A stretch of DNA of 64,000 nucleotides from an uncultured Pseudogracilibacillus sp. (GTDB lineage Bacteria > Bacillota > Bacilli > Bacillales > Amphibacillaceae). Made by a program: the position numbers and the translations under genes. Positions within the stretch are counted from its first letter, which is position 1; each line of letters begins with the position of its first letter. Location: contig CALGOZ010000115.1 in assembly GCA_937960785.1 (NCBI GenBank), forward strand, positions 1-64,000. Reading direction: 5' to 3'. Under the pieces are notes generated by a model. That model searched no databases, was not told the DNA's origin, and saw only the letters and a list, made by a program, of their open reading frames with translations. This document shows positions 27,243 to 36,213 of this stretch, piece after piece.

Positions 27243-28553
27243 ATGGCTTTTTTATTTCCTTCTTTAACGCAACCTTTAAAAGGTGAAGTGCACGTACCTG
27301 GAGATAAGTCGATTTCCCACCGAGCAATTATGTTAAGCGCCCTAGCAAAAGGGACGACGAGAATTAGCAATTTTTTAGATGGTGAGGATTGTTTACATAC
27401 GATTTCTATTTTTAAACAATTAGGTGTATCTATCGAACAACAAGGTACTAAAGTGCTTGTTACTAGCGATGGGTTTTCGTCGTTTCAAGAGCCCCTTGTC
27501 CCATTATATTTTGGAAACTCTGGTACGACAGCTCGTCTAATGTTAGGTATTTTATGTAATCTACCGTTTCATACTGTCCTATATGGCGATCCTTATTTAA
27601 CAGTTCGTCCAATGGATCGTGTTGTCATTCCTCTACGAAAGATGGGGGCTCAAATAGATGGTCGGAAAAAAGGTTCCTATTTACCCTTAGCAATTCGGGG
27701 TTCTAGCTTACAAGGTATAACTTATGATATCCCGGTAAAAAGCGCTCAAGTAAAGTCTGCAATTCTTTTAGCCGGCTTATTAGCTGAAGGAAAGACTGTT
27801 GTTACAGAATTAGCTAAAACTCGAGACCATACTGAAAATATGCTACATGCCTTTGGAGCAAATATTATAGTAGAGGGAAATAAAATTACAATTTCAAACG
27901 ATGAACCACTTACTCCTGTCGATATCGTTGTTCCAGGAGACATTTCTTCAGCAGCCTTTTTCCTCGTCGCAGCGGCGATTGTACCGAATAGTGAAATCAT
28001 GTTGCGCAATGTCGGTTTAAATGAAACTCGTACCGGTATTATCGATGTGTTGCAATCGATGGGGGCTGATTTAACGATCGTTAATAAACGTGCAAGTGGT
28101 GGAGAACCTGTCGGAGATATAATCGTTCGTTATAAAGAGCTAGAAGGTACCGAAATCGATGGAGACTTAATTCCTCGCTTAATTGATGAAATTCCAATTA
28201 TCGCCTTATTAGCAACCCAAGCAAAGGGTAAAACGATAATTTCAAATGCCGAAGAATTACGAGTAAAAGAAACCGATCGGATAAAAGCAGTTGTTGAAGT
28301 GCTATCAACGTTAGGCGCAACAATTGAAGAAAAAGAAGACGGAATGATTATTTATGGAAAAAAACAGTTAAAAGGTGGGAATATTAAAAGTTATAACGAC
28401 CACCGAATGGCTATGCTTGGTGCAATTGCTTCACTTGTATGTACAGAACAAGTAACAATTGATGATGTCTCATCGATTAATATATCTTATCCTGAATTTT
28501 TTGAACATATTTCATCATTGACTGGGTTAAATTACGAAAATCTTTCTATTTAA
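27243..28553 (+). CDS. aroA: 3-phosphoshikimate 1-carboxyvinyltransferase (EPSP synthase)
   Basis: This 436-residue enzyme condenses shikimate 3-phosphate with PEP. Motifs are PGDKSISHRAIML near the N-terminus, GNSGTTARLM, RPMDRV and, near the end, NDHRMAM. Last gene of the aromatic operon; it is called aroE in B. subtilis. Confidence 0.97.
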   Translation: MAFLFPSLTQPLKGEVHVPGDKSISHRAIMLSALAKGTTRISNFLDGEDCLHTISIFKQLGVSIEQQGTKVLVTSDGFSSFQEPLVPLYFGNSGTTARLMLGILCNLPFHTVLYGDPYLTVRPMDRVVIPLRKMGAQIDGRKKGSYLPLAIRGSSLQGITYDIPVKSAQVKSAILLAGLLAEGKTVVTELAKTRDHTENMLHAFGANIIVEGNKITISNDEPLTPVDIVVPGDISSAAFFLVAAAIVPNSEIMLRNVGLNETRTGIIDVLQSMGADLTIVNKRASGGEPVGDIIVRYKELEGTEIDGDLIPRLIDEIPIIALLATQAKGKTIISNAEELRVKETDRIKAVVEVLSTLGATIEEKEDGMIIYGKKQLKGGNIKSYNDHRMAMLGAIASLVCTEQVTIDDVSSINISYPEFFEHISSLTGLNYENLSI

Positions 28554-28625
28554 ATTTGTCAACAGTCTCCATACGCTTTACAATAGAACTACAGAAAAAA
28601 CTAAGTTAATACTTCCTTAAACGAA

Positions 28626-28674
28626 AAAATGGATTGAGTTATTGTAAAGTTAAACAACTCAATCCATTTTGTTA
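28626..28674 (+). terminator. Intrinsic terminator of the aromatic operon
   Basis: A perfect 15-base stem (AAAATGGATTGAGTT at 28626-28640 with its complement at 28656-28670) has a 15-base loop and ends in T residues. Confidence 0.85.
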
Positions 28675-28980
28675 TTAAAAAGGGGTTTGTAGCAAGTAAG
28701 TTTTAATAAAATGTATTCCAATTTTGCTCTAGTGCACTATAGAAGAGTGCGTGAAAGGAATTTTTTACAACACTTAATAATCCTTTATGTGTGGATTCTA
28801 AGAGTTTGTTTAGCCGTAAGCTTTCTACATCATCTATATTACCATTGTTGAACTGGAATTTTTACATAGGGAATCTTTTTAAATTAGCCTCTTTAACGTT
28901 TAACGACGATATTGCAAAATAATCGATTGTTTTCATGTACAAAAGAATACTACCTTTGATACACTAGAGTACGGAATTGA
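28671..28980. other. Gene-free stretch between aroA and ypiA
   Basis: About 310 bases with stops in all frames and no repeat, RNA gene or transposon end that I can recognise. The ypiA promoter should lie near 28925-28975, but I see no convincing -35/-10 pair. Confidence 0.6.
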
Positions 28981-28996
28981 AAGGGAAGGTGGAAAG

Positions 28997-30271
28997 ATGA
29001 AAGATTTGAAAACCGCATTAGCCCTTATGGAAACTGGTCAAGCAGAAGAAGCTTATGAACTTTTAAAGGCCAAAGTTCCTGAAACTTCTGATGAAGAGAA
29101 ATTTGTCATCGTTGAAATTTTTGAAGAATGGGGTTATTTCGATGATGCAATCGATGTGATTACACAATTACTCGACCGTTATCCCGAGGAAGGACAACTA
29201 ATCACAAAGTTAGCTCACTTCTATATCGAACTAGAAGAAGATGAAAGGGCAATTGACTTGTTAAACCAAGTGGCAGAAGATGATCCTTTTTATGTTCATT
29301 CTCTACTTCTACTAGCTGATTTATATGAAAGAGAAGGCTTACTTGAAGTATCGGAGCAAAAACTACTAGAAGCAAAAAATTACGTTTCCGATGAAGAAAT
29401 GTATATTATTGATTTTGCTTTAGCTGAACTTTATTTAACGCTAGGTCAAGCACAAAAAGCGATTGTATTTTATGAAAAAGTATTAGAAGTTGAAAAGGAA
29501 CTTAATGGTATTTTAATCGAACAACGTTTAGCAGAAAGCTATACGTTACAGGGAGCCTACGAAAAAGCTTTACAATATTACGACCGTTTACAACTTGATG
29601 ATCCGAACGAACTGTTTCAACATGCTTTTGTTGCTGAACGAGCACAAGAACATAACCGAGCAATCCAACTATGGAACAAAATTATTGAACTAGATCCTCA
29701 CTATCATCCTGTCTACTATGAATTAGCCAAAGCCTATGAACATAATAACAAACTGAATAAAGCTTATGAAATTGCACAAAAAGGCTTGAAATATGATGAG
29801 TTTAACAAACGTCTTTACTTTCTAATTGGAAAGCTTGCCCTTAAACTTGATAAAGAAGAAGAAGCGATTGAATCTTTACAAGAAGCAATAGCCCTCGATG
29901 AAGATTATAAAGAGGCGATTTTATTACTAACCGATGTATACGAACAACAGCAGAACTATGAAGAAATCGTTCAATTTTTAACTTATATTAAAAAAATCGG
30001 TGGTGCAGATCCAGTCTATGATTGGAAGCTAGCTACTGCTTATAATGAATTGGAACAATACGAAAGAGCAAAAGAATTGTTTGAAGATGCTTATTTCCAT
30101 TTACAAGAGGATAGTAGCTTTTTAAAAGAATATGGTTTTTTCTTAATTGAAGAAGGCGAAAGAGAAAGAGGAACTGAAATTTTAACGAAATATACACAAC
30201 TTATACCAGAAGACGAAGAAACGATTGCTTTTTTGGAACGTATTCATTTCTCAAATGAGGATGAAATATGA
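28997..30271 (+). CDS. ypiA: TPR-repeat protein YpiA
   Basis: This 424-residue cytoplasmic protein is made of tandem tetratricopeptide repeats over most of its length, each with the W/L-G-Y-A-F-P-like pattern (for example ALAELYLTLGQAQKAIVFYEK and LIGKLALKLDKEEEAIESLQ). Such repeats mediate protein-protein contacts; the partner is unknown. Position before ypiB-ypiF-qcrABC matches B. subtilis. Confidence 0.88.
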   Translation: MKDLKTALALMETGQAEEAYELLKAKVPETSDEEKFVIVEIFEEWGYFDDAIDVITQLLDRYPEEGQLITKLAHFYIELEEDERAIDLLNQVAEDDPFYVHSLLLLADLYEREGLLEVSEQKLLEAKNYVSDEEMYIIDFALAELYLTLGQAQKAIVFYEKVLEVEKELNGILIEQRLAESYTLQGAYEKALQYYDRLQLDDPNELFQHAFVAERAQEHNRAIQLWNKIIELDPHYHPVYYELAKAYEHNNKLNKAYEIAQKGLKYDEFNKRLYFLIGKLALKLDKEEEAIESLQEAIALDEDYKEAILLLTDVYEQQQNYEEIVQFLTYIKKIGGADPVYDWKLATAYNELEQYERAKELFEDAYFHLQEDSSFLKEYGFFLIEEGERERGTEILTKYTQLIPEDEETIAFLERIHFSNEDEI

Positions 30272-30304
30272 TAGGATAAGTCTTAAGGAGGACGATTTTA
30301 AAAT

Positions 30305-30835
30305 ATGCAGAGAATTCCAAGTTCTGTGAAATATAAAAAACGTTTTTTACGTTGGTTTTTAAATACACAGCTAACTGAAGAAGACGATGTTACTTGGTTT
30401 TTAGAGGATTTGCTCGTAGATGACCAAGCGCTCAACCGTATTCGCTTCGTCGAGCGAATAGAAGCAAGCCCTAAAGGAATTATTATTTCAACATTACCTG
30501 GGGATCAACCGTTTATCTTTTTTAAAGGCTCAATTCAGTCGGATAATGTATATACAGCATATCACGAGTTACAATTGTATGATGATGAACTATTTTACGT
30601 CCAAATTAAATTTCCTAAACTTGAAAGAAATCGTCTTTATCAACTATTACTTCGTGAAGAACGAACAGCAGAACGAAAGGATAAAGCAATTGCAACCCAT
30701 TTACTAAATCATTTGCTCCAGACTGAAAAAGAAGCACTAATTTTGCAAAAAATTGACTGGGCCTTAGATACAAAAAATGAAGCGATGTTTCACCATTACA
30801 CAAAAAAATTAAAACAATTACAACAAGAATTGTAA
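30305..30835 (+). CDS. ypiB: UPF0302 protein YpiB with IDEAL domain
   Basis: This 176-residue cytoplasmic protein belongs to the uncharacterised YpiB family. A C-terminal helical IDEAL-like segment lies near residues 140-165 (ILQKIDWALDTKNEAMF). The GGAGG site is unusually far (about 13 bases) from ATG 30305. In B. subtilis YpiB has been linked to regulation of LPS/envelope-type protein turnover only weakly, so I claim no function. Confidence 0.85.
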   Translation: MQRIPSSVKYKKRFLRWFLNTQLTEEDDVTWFLEDLLVDDQALNRIRFVERIEASPKGIIISTLPGDQPFIFFKGSIQSDNVYTAYHELQLYDDELFYVQIKFPKLERNRLYQLLLREERTAERKDKAIATHLLNHLLQTEKEALILQKIDWALDTKNEAMFHHYTKKLKQLQQEL

Positions 30836-30863
30836 AGTCTATATAAAGAGGGGTTTAATCAAA

Positions 30864-31322
30864 ATGAAATGGCAAAAAGATGATATTGAAAAATACGTCG
30901 AAGCAAAGGAATATATCGATACAGTAGTTATACCTGTCCAATCGTTTCATTTAGAAGAAGATACACAATTAGTTAAAGATACTTTCTCAAGTGAGGTATT
31001 ATCAATATATGCCCATGAAATTGAAAAAGAATTAAGTGGGCGTCTTTTACTTACACCGACCTACACGTACAATAAAAAGTCTGATTTAAGTAAAGAAATC
31101 GAACGGATGAACGAATGGATTGACGATTTAAAAACCCAACCCTTCGAGCATATCTTTTTATTAACATTAGATGTATCTTTAAAGAAGGTCGAACGAGATC
31201 TCGATGGTCATCTATTATGGGTTCCTGGTTTAAAACCGACGAACCTTCAATCCCAGGAAGCTGTTCAATTTATTCGAAGCCAAATCGAACAAATTAGTGA
31301 GTTAATTCGCGCATATTGGTAA
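30864..31322 (+). CDS. ypiF: YpiF-like protein (DUF2487 type)
   Basis: This 152-residue cytoplasmic protein starts MKWQKDDIEKYVEAKEYIDT and ends with a long helix (QFIRSQIEQISELIRAYW). No catalytic motif is visible. It is named from its constant position between ypiB and qcrA. It has a GAGGGG site before ATG 30864. Confidence 0.8.
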   Translation: MKWQKDDIEKYVEAKEYIDTVVIPVQSFHLEEDTQLVKDTFSSEVLSIYAHEIEKELSGRLLLTPTYTYNKKSDLSKEIERMNEWIDDLKTQPFEHIFLLTLDVSLKKVERDLDGHLLWVPGLKPTNLQSQEAVQFIRSQIEQISELIRAYW

Positions 31323-31477
31323 CAATATGACTAAATAGTAAATAATCTTGACGAATTTTCAATAAAATACATTAATAATTGACCAGAGATTCATATTGCG
31401 TTATTATGTAAATGTCCTAGTATTTACTTTTGAAAATTTGTCCGTGATAAACGACATGATAAAGAGGGGGGAACTTC

Positions 31478-31993
31478 ATGAGCGACAAAAAGAAACAAGT
31501 TTCTCGTCGCCAGTTCTTGAACTATTCATTAACTGGATTAGGCGGATTTATGGCTGCAGGTATGTTAGTACCAATGCTACGTTTTGCTATTGACCCTGTG
31601 CTTCAAGCACAAGCAGAGGCAGGTGACTTAGCGAACGTTGGTCTTTCTGTAGACGATATTACAGAAGAGCCACAACGTGTAGACTGGGAAGTATTACAAG
31701 TTGATGGTTGGTATGAATCAAATATTAATCGTACGGCATGGGTTTTCAAAGATGAAGATGGTGAAATTCAAGCATTTTCCCCAATTTGTACACATTTAGG
31801 TTGTTTTGTGTCTTGGGAAGGTAGCGAAGACTATCCAAACGAATTCTTCTGTCCATGTCATGATGGTAGATACTATAAAGACGGTACGAACGTACCAGGA
31901 ACGCCGCCATTACGTCCATTAGAAGTGTATGAACATGCAGTTGAAAACGGAATGTTATATTTAGGCGAACCGAAACCGAGAGAGGAGGCATAA
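31478..31993 (+). CDS. qcrA: Menaquinol:cytochrome c reductase Rieske iron-sulfur subunit
   Basis: This 171-residue membrane-anchored Rieske protein of the b6c complex passes electrons from menaquinol to cytochrome c. The 2Fe-2S ligands are in CTHLGC and CPCHDG. The N-terminus carries a twin-arginine signal (SRRQFLNYS) before the hydrophobic segment LTGLGGFMAAGMLVPML, so export should use the Tat system; tatA and tatC are in this window at 62.2-63.2 kb. First gene of qcrABC. Confidence 0.95.
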   Translation: MSDKKKQVSRRQFLNYSLTGLGGFMAAGMLVPMLRFAIDPVLQAQAEAGDLANVGLSVDDITEEPQRVDWEVLQVDGWYESNINRTAWVFKDEDGEIQAFSPICTHLGCFVSWEGSEDYPNEFFCPCHDGRYYKDGTNVPGTPPLRPLEVYEHAVENGMLYLGEPKPREEA

Positions 31994-31998
31994 AATAG

Positions 31999-32673
31999 AT
32001 GATCCAAAAACTTTACGACTGGATCGACGAGCGGGTTGACGTTACACCGATTTGGCGTGATATTGCAGATCACGAAGTTCCAGAGCACGTAAACCCGGCT
32101 TACCATTTTTCAGCCTTTGTTTACTGCTTCGGTGGTCTAACGTTTTTTGTCGTCGTAATCCAAGTATTGTCAGGAATGTTCTTAACGATGTATTACGTAC
32201 CTGACATTGAGAACGCATGGAAATCTGTTTATTACTTGCAGACTCAAGTTGCCCACGGACAAATTGTACGTGGTATGCACCATTGGGGAGCAAGTGTGGT
32301 AATCGTAATGTTACTACTACATACATTGCGTGTGTTTTTCCAAGGAGCCTACAAGAAACCACGTGAATTAAACTGGATGGTTGGAGTGCTCTTATTCTTT
32401 GTTATGTTAGGCCTCGGCTTTACAGGTTACCTGTTACCGTGGGATAACAAAGCTTATTTTGCTACACAAGTAGGATTACAAATTGCTGAGCAAGTTCCGT
32501 TTATCGGTGAGCATTTACTAACTTTATTAGCGGGTGACCCTAATATTGTAGGAGCTCAAACATTAACACGGTTCTTTGCGATTCATGTCTTCTTCTTACC
32601 AGGTGCATTGTTTGCACTGTTAGCAGTTCACTTTATTTTAATTCGTAGACAAGGAATTGCTGGACCACTATAA
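31999..32673 (+). CDS. qcrB: Menaquinol:cytochrome c reductase cytochrome b subunit
   Basis: This 224-residue cytochrome b6-type protein has four membrane helices. Haem-ligand histidines are in GMHHWGASVVIVMLLLHTLRVF and in FAIHVFFLPGALFALLAVHF, each pair separated by the typical 13-14 residues. It binds two b haems and the quinol. It starts 5 bases after qcrA. Confidence 0.95.
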   Translation: MIQKLYDWIDERVDVTPIWRDIADHEVPEHVNPAYHFSAFVYCFGGLTFFVVVIQVLSGMFLTMYYVPDIENAWKSVYYLQTQVAHGQIVRGMHHWGASVVIVMLLLHTLRVFFQGAYKKPRELNWMVGVLLFFVMLGLGFTGYLLPWDNKAYFATQVGLQIAEQVPFIGEHLLTLLAGDPNIVGAQTLTRFFAIHVFFLPGALFALLAVHFILIRRQGIAGPL

Positions 32674-32690
32674 AATAGGGAGGGAAAGCT

Positions 32691-33470
32691 GTGAAACGTG
32701 GTAAAGGAATGCGTTTTGTTGGCGACTCAAGAGTTAGTGCTGACAAAACATCGCAAGTACCTAAAGATTATTCAGAATACCCTGGACGAACAGAAGCCTT
32801 TTGGCCCAACTTCCTATTAAAGGAATGGCTTGTTGGTTCAGTATTCTTAATTGGATTCTTAACAGCAACAGCTGTATCGCCATCTCCTCTCGAAGGAGTA
32901 GCGAATCCGTCTGATGCATCATACTTACCATTACCTGACTGGTATTTCCTGTTCTTATATCAGTTGTTAAAATATCAATTCGCAGCTGGAGATTACGTAC
33001 TAATCGGTATTTTAGTTATTCCTGGAATTGCCTTTGGAGCGTTATTTTTAGCACCGTTTCTCGATCGTGGACCAGGAAGACGGCCGCAACAACGTCCAAT
33101 CGCGGTTTCAATGATGTTGCTTGCTCTTGTAGCGACAATCTGGTTAACGTATGAATCTGCTGCAGCAGTAGACTGGAAGCAAATTGCTGAAGATAACAAA
33201 CCAATTCCACCAGGCGAAGAGGTAGAAATCGATACAGATCACCCAGGATACGAAGTGTATGCTAATAGCTGTATTAGCTGTCATGGTGATGAGTTAGAAG
33301 GTGGGGCAGCTGGTCCTACATTAATCGGTATCGAACGTTCTGGTGATGAAATCGCTGATATTTCGGTAAATGGTATCGGTGATATGCCAGCAGGATTATT
33401 TGATGGAACAGATGAGGAGCTCGATGATTTAGTCGACTTTATCTTATCTGTTAATGAAGAAGCTGAATAA
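32691..33470 (+). CDS. qcrC: Menaquinol:cytochrome c reductase cytochrome b/c subunit
   Basis: This 259-residue fusion joins a subunit IV-like membrane part (about residues 30-165, with LPDWYFLFLYQLLKYQF) to a C-terminal cytochrome c domain. The haem c site is CISCHG at about residue 194, and the distal ligand Met is in GIGDMPAG. This is the fusion typical of bacilli. The start is GTG. Haem attachment would need a system II apparatus, of which ccdA is at the window end. Confidence 0.95.
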   Translation: MKRGKGMRFVGDSRVSADKTSQVPKDYSEYPGRTEAFWPNFLLKEWLVGSVFLIGFLTATAVSPSPLEGVANPSDASYLPLPDWYFLFLYQLLKYQFAAGDYVLIGILVIPGIAFGALFLAPFLDRGPGRRPQQRPIAVSMMLLALVATIWLTYESAAAVDWKQIAEDNKPIPPGEEVEIDTDHPGYEVYANSCISCHGDELEGGAAGPTLIGIERSGDEIADISVNGIGDMPAGLFDGTDEELDDLVDFILSVNEEAE

Positions 33471-33479
33471 TCGAACTAT

Positions 33480-33520
33480 TAACACCTTCCTTCTTAAATG
33501 GAGGAGGGTGTTTTTTATTT
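33480..33520 (+). terminator. Intrinsic terminator of qcrABC
   Basis: ACACCTTCCT pairs with AGGAGGGTGT (one wobble), followed by six Ts. Confidence 0.88.
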
Positions 33521-33584
33521 CGTTTTTATAAATCAATATGCTACACTTTTTCATAAATAAGTTGATAAAGAAATGGGTGTATTT

Positions 33585-34175
33585 ATGGTCGCATTAATAA
33601 GGCAACTATTAGTATATAAACCGTTTATTCTTATCTTATTTATCATAAACTTATTCGGTACTATTTATGGATTCTTATGGTATGAATCCCAACTTAAAGT
33701 TACTCCTTTAATTTTTATTCCTTTTGTTCCTGATAGTCCGACGGCGAGTTTATTTTTTACTATATTTTTATTATTTTTTCTTCTCAATCGTTCTGTACCA
33801 TATATCGAAGCATTAGCTGTTACGTCTTTAATTAAATATGGTATTTGGGCTGTGGTCATGAATTTATTTACTTTATATATTGAAGGGGAACTAATGTGGC
33901 AAGGTTATATGTTAATTATTTCTCATGGATTAATGGCCGTACAAGCAGTTCTTTATTTACCATATTATCGAATTCAATTAAAACATTTAACCGTTGCTGG
34001 GATCGTTCTTTCACATAATGAAATGATCGACTATGTTTTTGGAATGATGCCAATTTACTCTTCTTTAACAGATTATATGCAAGGTATTGGCTACTTCACC
34101 TTTTGGTTATCAGTCTGTACGATATTGTTTGTATATCATGCATTAAAGCGATGGAATCCTTACTGGAATTCATAA
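33585..34175 (+). CDS. ypjA: YpjA-like membrane protein (DUF1405 type)
   Basis: This protein of about 196 residues has five or six membrane helices, with the conserved-looking FGTIYGFLWYESQL after helix 1 and IKYGIWAVVMN in the middle. Function unknown. ATG 33585 follows a GGGTG site by 5 bases; ATG 33573 in the same frame is possible. Its position right after qcrABC matches B. subtilis ypjA. Confidence 0.8.
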   Translation: MVALIRQLLVYKPFILILFIINLFGTIYGFLWYESQLKVTPLIFIPFVPDSPTASLFFTIFLLFFLLNRSVPYIEALAVTSLIKYGIWAVVMNLFTLYIEGELMWQGYMLIISHGLMAVQAVLYLPYYRIQLKHLTVAGIVLSHNEMIDYVFGMMPIYSSLTDYMQGIGYFTFWLSVCTILFVYHALKRWNPYWNS

Positions 34176-34198
34176 AAAGTAACAACCTAACATATAGT
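34170..34198 (+). promoter_or_regulatory. Possible sigma-E promoter of the short ypjB
   Basis: TCATAAA (34170-34176) and CATATAGT (34191-34198) match the sigma-E -35 at 5 of 7 and -10 at 6 of 8 positions, with a 14-base spacer. The -35 overlaps the last codons of ypjA. Transcription would begin near 34205. Confidence 0.4.
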
Positions 34199-34222
34199 TG
34201 AAGAAGATTCAATTATGTTAGG
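34186..34222 (+). promoter_or_regulatory. Hairpin covering the ypjB ribosome binding site
   Basis: CCTAACATATAGTTGAA (34186-34202) pairs with TTCAATTATGTTAGG (34208-34222), leaving a 2-base bulge and a 5-base loop. The 3' arm includes the first Gs of the ribosome site AGGGGTGAT. No T-run follows, so it is not a terminator. Confidence 0.55.
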
Positions 34223-34233
34223 GGTGATCTTTC

Positions 34234-34497
34234 GTGCGTTTACTCTTTTACCTTCCGTTTTTACTTTTTTCAAAATTAGAAGTATTGACGAACGCTCCTT
34301 CAAATATGACACAAGCTACATTAGCATTTTCTAATGATCACCAAGAACCGCTTTTTTTATCGAGCATCGTATCTTTTTTATCTTTGGTACTTTTAATCGG
34401 GGGTTCAATTTTAGTTACTTTAACTTATGTAGGTTGGAGAAAATTTAAAGCTACTAAAATGAATAAACAAAGGAAAAAGCGTAACTCTAATTATTGA
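34234..34497 (+). CDS. Very short YpjB-like membrane protein
   Basis: This 87-residue protein has an N-terminal signal-like hydrophobic segment (about 1-20), a short polar stretch of some 25 residues, one membrane helix (about 42-66) ending TYVGWRKFK, and a basic tail. Position after ypjA, the TYVGWRKF end and GTG start behind a strong AGGGGTGAT recall the sporulation protein YpjB. That family is about 260 residues, so the whole extracytoplasmic domain would be missing. It could be a natural short form or a deletion remnant. Confidence 0.55.
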   Translation: MRLLFYLPFLLFSKLEVLTNAPSNMTQATLAFSNDHQEPLFLSSIVSFLSLVLLIGGSILVTLTYVGWRKFKATKMNKQRKKRNSNY

Positions 34498-34561
34498 CTT
34501 CAACGAAAAATTTGACTATTATTGACTATGTAAGTACTTTTACAATAAAAGGAGTGTCGCT

Positions 34562-35242
34562 ATGTCTATGGGAATGTATTTGATTTACTTTGCACTATTG
34601 TTAATCGTTCCGCTTTGGGCACAAATGAAGGTAAAAAGTGCCTATAAAAAATATTCTCAAGTTCCAACATCAAGTCAAATGACAGGTTTTGAAGTTGCTC
34701 GACAAATATTAGATGAGAATGGATTGTTCGATGTAACGATTGAAGAAGTTAAGGGAACTTTAACAGACCATTATGATCCACGGTCAAAAACGGTTCGCTT
34801 ATCAAGTGATAATTATCACGGTAGATCGATGGCTGCTTCAGCTGTGGCGGCCCATGAAGTTGGGCACGCTTTACAAGATGCGGAAGAATATGGGTTTCTA
34901 AAATTTCGTACAAGCTTAGTACCGTTAGCTCAATTCGGTTCGAGTACAGCTTTTTACATTATTTTGGCTGGTATACTTTTTAATATGATGAACTTGCTTT
35001 TAGTTGGAATCTTTTTTATGGCTTTTGCTGTCTTATTCCAACTCGTTACATTACCAGTAGAATTCAACGCTTCTTCCAGAGCGATGGACCAACTTGTAGG
35101 AATGGGAATTATCGCTCATAATGAAGAACGCGATACGAAGAAAGTATTAGATGCTGCGGCGTTAACATATGTTGCTGCTGCATTAGTAGCTGTAGCAGAG
35201 TTGTTCCGCTTTATCTTAATTTTCTTAGCAAATCGTGATTAA
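34562..35242 (+). CDS. Neutral zinc metallopeptidase, YugP type
   Basis: This 226-residue membrane-bound peptidase has the HEVGH zinc motif in AVAAHEVGHALQDAEEYGF (about residue 98), an N-terminal membrane anchor and further hydrophobic segments around residues 120-165 and 195-222. It resembles B. subtilis YugP (Pfam Zn_peptidase_2). Substrates are unknown. In B. subtilis yugP lies elsewhere as far as I recall, so its place here is an insertion or local rearrangement. Confidence 0.88.
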   Translation: MSMGMYLIYFALLLIVPLWAQMKVKSAYKKYSQVPTSSQMTGFEVARQILDENGLFDVTIEEVKGTLTDHYDPRSKTVRLSSDNYHGRSMAASAVAAHEVGHALQDAEEYGFLKFRTSLVPLAQFGSSTAFYIILAGILFNMMNLLLVGIFFMAFAVLFQLVTLPVEFNASSRAMDQLVGMGIIAHNEERDTKKVLDAAALTYVAAALVAVAELFRFILIFLANRD

Positions 35243-35243
35243 A

Positions 35244-35298
35244 AAAAGGCTAGTAAATAGATCTCATGTATAAAAGATCTTATTTACTAGCTTTTTTA
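35244..35298. terminator. Bidirectional terminator between convergent genes
   Basis: A long stem pairs AAAAAGGCTAGTAAATAGATC with GATCTTATTTACTAGCTTTTT (split around 35258-35280). A-run and T-run on either side serve both strands. Confidence 0.85.
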
Positions 35299-36171
35299 TT
35301 GCTCTGGATGAATTGGTTCTTTTCGGTCATCTAAGGTAAAACCTTCTCCCATCACTTCATGAACAGTCATTACTGATACAAAAGCGTGTGGGTCGACTTG
35401 TAAAATAACATTTTTTGCCTTTACAATCTCATTTTTACCGACGATACAGTAAAGGACTTCCTGTTCTTCTTTCGTATAATGTCCTTTTCCTTTTAAGACC
35501 GTTACTCCTCTTTCCATTTCAGTATTAATTAAATCGGCAATTTCCCTATGTTTTTTTGAAATAATAATTAAACCTCTAGCAGAATAAGCACCCTCTTGAA
35601 TAAAATCGATGACACGAGCTCCGATATAAACTAATAATAAAGTGTATACTCCTTCACGCATATTTAAGTAAAAGATTATCGAAGTCGTAATAACGAAAAA
35701 ATCGAATAAAAACAATGTCTTACCCATACTCCAGCCTATATATTTGTTAACGATCCGGGCAATTATATCAACACCACCAGTAGTCCCACCGTAACGGAAG
35801 ATAATACCGAGTCCTGACCCGATAAACACACCAGCAAGGATAGCGACTAGGGTCATATCTTTCTCTAAATCGATAGAAAAGCTATATTGTTGAAATAAGG
35901 TTAAAAAGCCTGAGACAGAAAATGTACCAATTAATGTATAAATAAAGGTTATCTTACCTAACACTTTCCATCCGATGAAAAATAGCGGTATATTAAAAAC
36001 TAGATATGTAATTGCCGGGTCCCATTTGAATAAAAAATATAACAGCAAAGTAATTCCAGTAAATCCGCCTTCACCTAAATTGTTCGGCATATTAAAATGA
36101 ACAATGCCAAAGGAAAAGACGGCAGAACCAATTAAAATAAATAAAATATTTTTTATACGTAAACCAAACAT
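35296..36171 (-). CDS. YitT-family membrane protein with DUF2179 domain
   Basis: This 291-residue protein has five or six membrane helices in its first 200 residues, then a cytosolic DUF2179 domain (about 205-285, including GRGVTVLKGKGHYTKEEQ-like VTVLKGKGHYTKEEQEVLYC). YitT-family proteins are of unknown transport function; this one may correspond to B. subtilis YpjC by position. ATG 36171 lies 6 bases after a perfect AAGGAGG; ATG 36198 is upstream of it. It is the only minus-strand gene in this part of the window. Confidence 0.88.
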   Translation of the reverse strand: MFGLRIKNILFILIGSAVFSFGIVHFNMPNNLGEGGFTGITLLLYFLFKWDPAITYLVFNIPLFFIGWKVLGKITFIYTLIGTFSVSGFLTLFQQYSFSIDLEKDMTLVAILAGVFIGSGLGIIFRYGGTTGGVDIIARIVNKYIGWSMGKTLFLFDFFVITTSIIFYLNMREGVYTLLLVYIGARVIDFIQEGAYSARGLIIISKKHREIADLINTEMERGVTVLKGKGHYTKEEQEVLYCIVGKNEIVKAKNVILQVDPHAFVSVMTVHEVMGEGFTLDDRKEPIHPEQ

Positions 36172-36213
36172 TTCTTTCCTCCTTATTATAGTTGTCATGA
36201 CTTGTCGTTCTTT

